This document shows, piece by piece, positions 11,286 to 17,421 of a DNA stretch of 64,000 bases. Every line of letters begins with the position of its first letter. Position 1 is the first letter of the stretch. Below the pieces are notes generated by a model that ran no database searches, had not been told where the DNA came from, and saw only the letters and a program-made list of their open reading frames with translations. The stretch is from Bacteroidia bacterium (GTDB lineage: Bacteria > Bacteroidota > Bacteroidia > B-17B0 > Aurantibacillaceae), in assembly GCA_021740825.1 (NCBI GenBank), contig JAIOZA010000014.1:1-64000 (forward strand). The letters run 5' to 3'. The translations under genes were made by a program, and so were the position numbers.

Positions 11286-11317
11286 AAATAAAAAAAGCCT
11301 CCCAGTTAGGAAGGCTT
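11286..11317 (-). terminator. ilv attenuator terminator hairpin
   Basis: Read on the minus strand, a 9-bp stem (plus-strand arms 11295-11303 and 11309-11317, one G-T pair, loop of 5) is followed by a T-rich tract. It sits between the leader peptide and ilvE, so it can only act as a premature terminator. Its distal arm shares bases with a competing antiterminator helix. Confidence 0.85.
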
Positions 11318-11344
11318 AATTGTTATCATAACATTATCCTTCCC
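11309..11344 (-). promoter_or_regulatory. ilv antiterminator helix
   Basis: On the minus strand GGGAAGG (plus 11338-11344), which immediately follows the leader stop codon, can pair with CCTTCC(T) (plus 11308-11314), the 5' arm of the terminator. The helix encloses a small GTTAT/ATAAC hairpin. Terminator and antiterminator are mutually exclusive. A ribosome resting at the leader stop codon would cover the upstream arm and favour termination. A ribosome stalled at the Ile codons would leave it free and favour read-through. Confidence 0.7.
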
Positions 11345-11345
11345 T

Positions 11346-11393
11346 TCAAGAGATTGAAATAATAATTATGCTATTAATTGATTTGTTTATCAT
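11346..11393 (-). CDS. ilv leader peptide, isoleucine-rich (attenuator)
   Basis: A 15-codon ORF, MINKSINSIIIISIS, ends in TGA and lies 85 nt upstream of ilvE. Seven of 15 residues are isoleucine, including four in a row (residues 9-12). There is no leucine or valine. It is followed at once by an antiterminator arm and an intrinsic terminator, the arrangement of ribosome-mediated attenuators. The operon it precedes ends in ilvA and has no leu genes, which fits a leader reading only charged tRNA-Ile. No annotation program would report an ORF this short. Translation itself is inferred. Confidence 0.75.
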   Translation of the reverse strand: MINKSINSIIIISIS

Positions 11394-11408
11394 TATTTTA
11401 GTGCGACG

Positions 11409-11416
11409 CAAAATTA
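11409..11416 (-). promoter_or_regulatory. Candidate -7 box for ilv operon
   Basis: TAATTTTG on the minus strand matches the Bacteroidota -7 consensus TAnnTTTG. No clear TTG is visible at -33. Transcription would start close to 11403, about 10 nt before the leader peptide ATG. Confidence 0.45.
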
Positions 11417-11506
11417 AATTATTTTAAAGCTGAAATATCTAAATAAATTAAAGGATTTAGTAAGTCTGAAAAACAGACAATAATTGGTTTTTAAATTTTT
11501 GTCAAA

Positions 11507-13465
11507 TTAAAGTTTAACTAGTTTTTGTATAGTAGGTTGATCATTTACTAAAACTTTTAAGAAGTAAATTCCTGCATTTAATTTACTTATATCAAGATTA
11601 ATGGAAGTCATTCCAATATCATATTTATTAGCATCATATTTTTTAATAGTTCGGCCAATTTCGTTTACTATATCTATGCTTACCAATGATGTTTGATACA
11701 ATTTAATATCTAGCACTACATAATCATTACTGGGGTTTGGATATGTGATAATTTCAGAATTTAACTTGCGAGCACAAGCATGCTCAACTGAAATTATTTT
11801 TGAACTAGATGTTTTACCATCAAAATCTTTTTGGGTTAGTCGATAATAGCATGTGACATCTAAGTTATCTTCATCTATATAGCTGTAGTTGTTTATGCGA
11901 CCACTAGCGCCTAAACTTATAACACTTCCAATAGTTTCAAAATCTATTCCGTTTGTAGAGCGTTCAATTTTAAATTCACTATTATTTATTTCAGAGGCGG
12001 TTTGCCAGTTTAAAATAACTTGTCCGTTACTGCATTCGCCTTCAAAACGAGTAAGTTCGATGGGGAGGATAATAAAATTAGTGCAATTTCCAGTAAAAGA
12101 TGGAATAGTTGGACTAGCAAATGTATATGGAGAAGATATATTTGATCCTGCGCCTAACGCGCATGGACCTGATCCTGAATAGGTTATTGTAGGATTACCT
12201 GAATTAGTAATTTTAAAAGTATTGCCAGCACAACTATTTGTGCTTCCACCACCTATATCGATAGCACCAGCGCTAAATGTTGTTTCATTTATTGTTATAG
12301 AAAATTTATTGGAGCCGTTTATTCTAGCCCCAATATCATTTCCGGTAGTTCTTTGACCGGTGTTTCCTGAAAAGCTACAGGAATCTATTTTTAGTGTTAC
12401 ATTTCCACTAGAAGGCGTCAATCCAACGCCGCCAAAACTTGTAGTAGACGCTCCAAAACTTTTATTATCTGATATTTTACATTTCGTTAAAGTCATGGTG
12501 CCACTAACAATTCCTATACCTGCTCCAACATAATACGGCCCACCACTTGTTGAAACTGTATTGCTAAGAATACTTGATTCTCTGATTGTTACATTCCCCC
12601 CATTACAATAAACGCCAGCTCCGCCACCTTGTCCTCCAATATTATTAATAATGGCGCTATTTTTTACATTAACAACGTTTGTGTTATGAATACTATAAAC
12701 ATATAAACCAGCGCCACCGAATGCTGTTTTAGAATTATATGCAATTATTACATTTTGTATAGTTAGATTAATTGCATTACCAATAGCGTCTATACCACCG
12801 CTATAAGATGAGCCTGTGGCGTTACAATTGGAACCGCCTCCTTTCAATAAGACTGTAGAATTTGGGCCTATAGCAATTGCTGCATTTCCATTAGTGCCAT
12901 TATCAAATAAACTAACATTTTCAATTACGACACCTGTCGCATTATAAATTGAAAGCACCTGTCCACCAGTATTAATTCCATTATAAACAGTGCCGCTATT
13001 TGGAGCTCCGCCATAATATTTAGTAAATGTCATGTTTTTAACAGTTGTGTTATTAGCATTAATTTGCATAAAATAATCTGTCCCACCACCATGGAAATTA
13101 TTAGAAAACGTAGTAACTCCCATTCCAGCACCTATAAATGTTAAACCAGAAACAGTAATATTAAATTTACTTTCAGTTGTTACACTTGGAGTTCCCCCTT
13201 TTGCATAAATACCAGCATCAATTTTTATTGTATCGCCAGCAGCAAATGAAGAGCCATATAAAGTAAAGAGGTAAGTTAAAGTTAATACAGGGGTAGAAGG
13301 AGAAAGCCCTCTTCCTACCGAATTTACACCTGTGTAACGCGTTCCTGAAACAATGCAGTATATGTCGTTAGTTGTAAATCCATCATTGACATAATAGTTA
13401 GTAGAGCTTAGTGTGCCAACATTTATGAAATAAAAAGAAATTAGTACAAGTAAATTTTTTGTCAT
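11507..13465 (-). CDS. Beta-helix surface protein with T9SS type A sorting domain
   Basis: The protein has 652 residues. Residues 1-20 are a signal peptide. Residues about 25-470 are Gly/Asn-rich with periodic NNTxVxNVxx motifs typical of a right-handed beta-helix (pectate-lyase-like or polymorphic outer membrane-like). Residues about 475-560 form a fibronectin-like domain found next to sorting domains (LPIELTRFEG, then LNWQTASEINNSEF). The last 75 residues are a T9SS type A sorting domain (YPNPSNDYV, then LNAGIYFLKV, ending KLVKL). It should be secreted and held on the cell surface. The N-terminal 200 residues match the partial protein at 1-3544 in order and motif, so the two are paralogues on either side of the ilv operon. 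A TATTTTTG -7 box lies upstream. The binding partner is unknown. Confidence 0.88.
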   Translation of the reverse strand: MTKNLLVLISFYFINVGTLSSTNYYVNDGFTTNDIYCIVSGTRYTGVNSVGRGLSPSTPVLTLTYLFTLYGSSFAAGDTIKIDAGIYAKGGTPSVTTESKFNITVSGLTFIGAGMGVTTFSNNFHGGGTDYFMQINANNTTVKNMTFTKYYGGAPNSGTVYNGINTGGQVLSIYNATGVVIENVSLFDNGTNGNAAIAIGPNSTVLLKGGGSNCNATGSSYSGGIDAIGNAINLTIQNVIIAYNSKTAFGGAGLYVYSIHNTNVVNVKNSAIINNIGGQGGGAGVYCNGGNVTIRESSILSNTVSTSGGPYYVGAGIGIVSGTMTLTKCKISDNKSFGASTTSFGGVGLTPSSGNVTLKIDSCSFSGNTGQRTTGNDIGARINGSNKFSITINETTFSAGAIDIGGGSTNSCAGNTFKITNSGNPTITYSGSGPCALGAGSNISSPYTFASPTIPSFTGNCTNFIILPIELTRFEGECSNGQVILNWQTASEINNSEFKIERSTNGIDFETIGSVISLGASGRINNYSYIDEDNLDVTCYYRLTQKDFDGKTSSSKIISVEHACARKLNSEIITYPNPSNDYVVLDIKLYQTSLVSIDIVNEIGRTIKKYDANKYDIGMTSINLDISKLNAGIYFLKVLVNDQPTIQKLVKL

Positions 13466-13553
13466 CTTTTAGTTACTCTTACATCAAAAATATGGCATAT
13501 TTCTAATTTTATTGGCAATTATTAGTTATTTTTAGGAAGTCTGAATTTATATC

Positions 13554-15065
13554 ATGAAAAAAAACAGCAATTCCTTTGTTTTGATTAAGAGTTTAACCAT
13601 GTCTGAAAAGAGGTATTTTAAAATATTTTCTGAAAGACATACCATTGGTGCTCAAAACAAATATGTTGCATTATTTGATGAATTGGACAAAATAGAAAAT
13701 GAAAATGACTCAGAAATTAAAAGAAATTTAACAGCAATAGGAATTAATGCCGATTTTCTTTCGGCAGATAAAAATTACCTTTATCAATTAATTTTAAGAA
13801 GCTTAAACGAGTTTCATAACTCCAAAACATTTAATTTACAAGTTAAGGATTTATTACTTTCTATTGAGATACTATTTCATAAAGGATTATATCATGAATC
13901 GTTAAAATTGATTAATAAAGCAGAATTGCTTGCTGATGAATGCGAAAATTTTCAATTAATGATTGACATTTTAACTTGGAAAAAAAAATGTAGTGGCTAT
14001 TCTTTAGGATTAAAAAAAGCAGCTGAGGCTAATTTGCAAATTGATAAGTACATTGCTTTATTGAACAATTTAAAACGAACGACCGATTTATATTATGAAA
14101 GTAATTTGCTGCAAACAGAAAACGAAAAGTATACTTATGCTGATATTCAAAAAAAGTATGCGGAAATACTAAACCAACCCGAACTAAAATCTGAAAAAAA
14201 TGTTTTATCCTTTTCAGCAAAAATATTTTATCATTTGATATATTCAAATTATTACGTTGCTGTTGAAGATAAACGAAAAGAATATGATCATTTGCAAAAG
14301 TTAGTAGATGTTTTAAATGCATCTAAAACCTACGCAGCAGAAAACCCTTTAGATTACATCTCAATTTATAACAGATTATTATCGATAAAAAAGTTCTTCC
14401 CTAGCAATGCTTTTTTTGATGACATTAAAGTGCTTAATGATTTTGCTAAAGAAGTAACTATAAGAAAGGAAGTTGTATTGCAACGTGTTTTTGTGCACAC
14501 AAATACTCACGAGTTAGAATATTATTTGATAAATAACCGTTTCAGGCAAGCTTTGGCAAAAACTACTAGTATTGATAAGGAGCATTATAAATTATCGATG
14601 GATATGGAACCGTACCACATGATTTATTTTTTTTATCTTCAGGCGGTTACCTTAGTTTATTTAGGTCAGTTTCATAAGAGTTTAAAAATTGTGAATAAAT
14701 CATTACAAGATTTTACTTTTGATGCAAGGCCCCAAGTTTATTTAAGGCTAGAACTTTTAAATGTTATAATTCATTATGAATTAAAGAACTATACATTAGT
14801 AAAATCCTTAGCTAAACAAGTTTTAAAAAAGAATAGCGTTACAAGAATTTTTAGTACAACAGAAGAAAATATATTAGCTGTTTTTATAAAAATTGTTAGT
14901 TTAAAACACAGCACCCAAAAAGAAGAATTGGTTTATTGGCAAAAATTAATGCAAACAATAAATAGCAGTAAAGACAAATTGTTTATTAATATTTTAAATG
15001 AAAATTATGTAAAATGGGTTAGTGCCAAAATAAAAAGAAAATTGGTGTGTGACCTTTATGAATAA
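13554..15065 (+). CDS. Uncharacterised helical (TPR-like) protein
   Basis: I do not recognise this 503-residue protein with certainty. It has no signal peptide and no membrane segment. It is almost entirely predicted helix with alternating Leu/Tyr/Lys pairs (for example ESLKLINKAELLADE and YLGQFHKSLKIVNKSL), suggesting degenerate tetratricopeptide-like hairpins through the whole length. The N-terminal KSLTMSEKRYFKIF box is a recognisable start of similar Bacteroidota proteins. It is divergent from the beta-helix gene and convergent with the nitrilase gene, so it is probably monocistronic. A cytoplasmic scaffold or regulator is possible but unproven. Confidence 0.8.
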   Translation: MKKNSNSFVLIKSLTMSEKRYFKIFSERHTIGAQNKYVALFDELDKIENENDSEIKRNLTAIGINADFLSADKNYLYQLILRSLNEFHNSKTFNLQVKDLLLSIEILFHKGLYHESLKLINKAELLADECENFQLMIDILTWKKKCSGYSLGLKKAAEANLQIDKYIALLNNLKRTTDLYYESNLLQTENEKYTYADIQKKYAEILNQPELKSEKNVLSFSAKIFYHLIYSNYYVAVEDKRKEYDHLQKLVDVLNASKTYAAENPLDYISIYNRLLSIKKFFPSNAFFDDIKVLNDFAKEVTIRKEVVLQRVFVHTNTHELEYYLINNRFRQALAKTTSIDKEHYKLSMDMEPYHMIYFFYLQAVTLVYLGQFHKSLKIVNKSLQDFTFDARPQVYLRLELLNVIIHYELKNYTLVKSLAKQVLKKNSVTRIFSTTEENILAVFIKIVSLKHSTQKEELVYWQKLMQTINSSKDKLFINILNENYVKWVSAKIKRKLVCDLYE

Positions 15066-15098
15066 CCTTTTATAAGTAATTGATAGTCTAAGCAGTTA

Positions 15099-15153
15099 GT
15101 CACCCTGAACTTGATTCAGGGTCTCTGAGATGCTGAATCAAGTTCAGCATGAC
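15099..15153. repeat. REP-like palindrome between convergent genes
   Basis: A 55-bp inverted repeat with two 23-bp arms that match except at a few positions (CCTGAACTTGATTCAGG against GCTGAATCAAGTTCAGC, bounded by GTCA and TGAC). It resembles the GTCACCCTGA... elements at 33656 and 33854. It could terminate both convergent transcripts, but no strong T-tract is present. Confidence 0.75.
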
Positions 15154-15189
15154 CGCCATAATTGGACGATGTAATAAATGTATTTGGTA

Positions 15190-15972
15190 TTATAAAACTT
15201 TAAACTGATCTCCATCCGATAAAACAGGAAATAAATTTCGAAAATCTTCTAAATAATTATAAGACAAATCGAACGATTCCGTTTTATCTTCGTGTGATTG
15301 AATAGTGCTCATTAATTCTCCTCGAGGATTTATAATCGCTGAATCGCCAGAATGCGCAACCCCATTCCCGTCATTGCCAGTTCTATTTAATCCTACCACA
15401 TAAGATTGATTTTCAATAGCTCTTGCAATCAATAATTGTTTCCATGGATAAGCTCGCACTTCAGGCCAATTTGCAACATAAATTAGAACATCATAACAAT
15501 TTTCTTTTTGGTTTTTACTCCATACCGGAAATCGCAAGTCATAACAAATTAGAGGACAAATTTTCCAGCCTTTATAGTCAATTATTAATTTCTCGCTTCC
15601 TGCTTTATAAAACTGATCTTCGTTCCCCATTTTAAATAAATGGCGCTTATTATAAAATTGAAAACTCCCATCTGGGTTTACCCAATATAATCTGTTATAA
15701 AACTGCCCTTTATCTTTTACAGAAATACTTCCAACTAAAACACATTTTTTATGTTTTGCTTTTTCCATCATCCATTGCAATCCTTTTCCTCCATGTTCTT
15801 CAGCAAATTGTTTCGGATTCATTGTAAAGCCAGTAGTAAACATTTCTGGCAATACAATAATATCTGTTGGTATAATGATGTTATTAATTTTAGAATCAAA
15901 GTGCTTTAAATTACTTTCTGCATCTTCCCAATATAAATGGGTTTGAATAATTGTTATGTTTAAATCTTCCAT
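15190..15972 (-). CDS. Omega-amidase / nitrilase-family amidohydrolase (YafV/Nit2-like)
   Basis: This 260-residue carbon-nitrogen hydrolase has the Glu-Lys-Cys triad in place: E43 (LPEMF), K109 (YNKRHLF) and C143 (ICYDLRFP). Length and the FTTGFTMNP and CYDLRFP motifs fit the YafV/omega-amidase branch, which hydrolyses 2-oxoglutaramate or 2-oxosuccinamate. It lies 70 nt after a YbdL-type aminotransferase on the same strand. That pair is known from other bacteria, where a glutamine-dependent transaminase makes 2-oxoglutaramate and the amidase removes it, for example in methionine salvage. The exact substrate is inferred. Confidence 0.88.
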   Translation of the reverse strand: MEDLNITIIQTHLYWEDAESNLKHFDSKINNIIIPTDIIVLPEMFTTGFTMNPKQFAEEHGGKGLQWMMEKAKHKKCVLVGSISVKDKGQFYNRLYWVNPDGSFQFYNKRHLFKMGNEDQFYKAGSEKLIIDYKGWKICPLICYDLRFPVWSKNQKENCYDVLIYVANWPEVRAYPWKQLLIARAIENQSYVVGLNRTGNDGNGVAHSGDSAIINPRGELMSTIQSHEDKTESFDLSYNYLEDFRNLFPVLSDGDQFKVL

Positions 15973-16042
15973 TTAATATTGATTATTATATGCTGGTTTT
16001 AACCAAAAGTTGTTAAGTAAAGTTATTACTTAATGTTTCTAA

Positions 16043-17185
16043 CTAAAGTTTACATAGTATTTCTGCTGCTTTTTCTAAAGTTTCTTCTTTTTTTGCAAAG
16101 CAAAACCGTAACAATTGTTGCTGATTATTTTTTGTATAAAAAACGGATAATGGAATGGACGCTAATCCTTTTTCTTTTGTTAATCTTATTGCAAAATCAG
16201 TGTCTATTTCGTCTGTAATGGCTTTGTAATTTAATAATTGAAAATAAGTCCCGGTGCAAGATTCAATGGTGAAACGCGAAGTTGAAATTAGTTTTCTGAA
16301 ATAATCACGCTTTGCTTGATAAAATTTATGAAGTTCAAGATAAGTAGTGCTATCTTTTAAATAATCTGCTAAAGCAAGTTGAAATGGATGGTTAACGCAG
16401 AATACTAAAAACTGATGTACTTTTCTAAACTCAATCATTAACTCTTTTGGTGCAGCTACATAACCAATTTTCCAACCAGTGGCATGAACTGTTTTTCCAA
16501 AAGAGGAAACAATAATAGATTGTGCCGCTAAGGTTTTAAACCTAGCTACGCTTTGATGTTCTTTGCCATCAAAACACATATGCTCATAAACCTCATCACT
16601 AATTACAATAATATTTTTACCTATCACTAATTTTTGAAGTTCCAGCACATCACTTTCCAAAAGGGTTGTTCCGCTTGGATTGTGAGGCGAATTAATTATG
16701 ATCATGCGGGTATTATCTGTAATGGTTTTTTTTACAATTTCCCAATTAATAGTAAAGTTTGGATATTCTAAAGCAATAGGTTTTACAACGCCACCATGAA
16801 CTTCAATGGCAGGAATGTAGCAATCGTAAGCGGGCTCAAAAACAATAACTTCATCACCCTTATTTATAAAAGCTGCAATGCTCGTGTAAATTGCCTGGGT
16901 AGCGCCTGCTGTAATTGTAATTTCGGTTTCAGGATGATAAATTGCCCCGTAACAATTATGCAAAAGTTCACTTATCACTTCTCTTAAGGGTTGCGCACCG
17001 GTCATTGGCGCATACTGATTAAACCCATCGCTCATGTGTTTTTGAGCAAAATCAAGTAATTTTGAGTCGCAGCCAAAATCCGGGAACCCTTGTGATAAAT
17101 TAATAGCGTTATATTCTTTTGCTAAACCACTCATTATAGTGAATATTGTAGTGCCAATAGCTGGTAATTTTGAATTTATCTGCAT
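16043..17185 (-). CDS. Methionine/glutamine-type PLP aminotransferase (YbdL-like)
   Basis: This class I/II fold-type I aminotransferase has 380 residues. The PLP lysine is K231 in SSFGKTVHATGWKIGY, the pattern of the YbdL/kynurenine aminotransferase branch rather than aspartate aminotransferase. INLSQGFPDF near residue 30 and SPHNPSG at 166-172 support this. It probably transaminates methionine or its keto acid (KMTB) using glutamine. It is followed after 70 nt by the omega-amidase gene, so the two are probably one operon. It starts about 100 nt from the divergent tRNA-Cys. Confidence 0.9.
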   Translation of the reverse strand: MQINSKLPAIGTTIFTIMSGLAKEYNAINLSQGFPDFGCDSKLLDFAQKHMSDGFNQYAPMTGAQPLREVISELLHNCYGAIYHPETEITITAGATQAIYTSIAAFINKGDEVIVFEPAYDCYIPAIEVHGGVVKPIALEYPNFTINWEIVKKTITDNTRMIIINSPHNPSGTTLLESDVLELQKLVIGKNIIVISDEVYEHMCFDGKEHQSVARFKTLAAQSIIVSSFGKTVHATGWKIGYVAAPKELMIEFRKVHQFLVFCVNHPFQLALADYLKDSTTYLELHKFYQAKRDYFRKLISTSRFTIESCTGTYFQLLNYKAITDEIDTDFAIRLTKEKGLASIPLSVFYTKNNQQQLLRFCFAKKEETLEKAAEILCKL

Positions 17186-17283
17186 ATTTTTTATTAATAA
17201 TTAGACTAAGTTGCTAAAAAAATCTTATTTTTGCTACCCGTTCTTGGATTTTCATTAAAATAATAAAAAACCATTAACTAAAT

Positions 17284-17354
17284 GGTCCTGTGGCCGAGTG
17301 GTTAGGCTCAGCTCTGCAAAAGCTGCTACTCCAGTTCGAACCTGGACGGGACCT
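17284..17354 (+). tRNA. tRNA-Cys (GCA)
   Basis: A full cloverleaf: the acceptor arms 17284-17290 and 17347-17353 pair with one G-T, the anticodon stem CAGCT/AGCTG holds the loop CTGCAAA (anticodon GCA at 17316-17318), the T-loop is TTCGAAC, and the discriminator is T as expected for cysteine. CCA is not encoded. Confidence 0.97.
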
Positions 17355-17356
17355 CT

Positions 17357-17396
17357 AAAAACCCTCTAAATCAATTTGATTTTAGAGGGTTTTTTA
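17357..17396 (+). terminator. Intrinsic terminator of tRNA-Cys
   Basis: An inverted repeat AAAACCCTCTAAA / TTTAGAGGGTTTT is followed by a T-tract, right after the tRNA. The kinase gene begins only about 25 nt later, so that gene needs a promoter inside this stretch or read-through. Confidence 0.9.
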
Positions 17397-17421
17397 TTTA
17401 GTTTTAAATTAATAAAAGCTG

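Noticed and set aside
16013-16033. TTAAGTAA-AGTTA-TTACTTAA hairpin between omega-amidase and aminotransferase genes
   Set aside because: The stem is 8 bp and entirely AT-rich with no T-tract. It could arise by chance in this composition.
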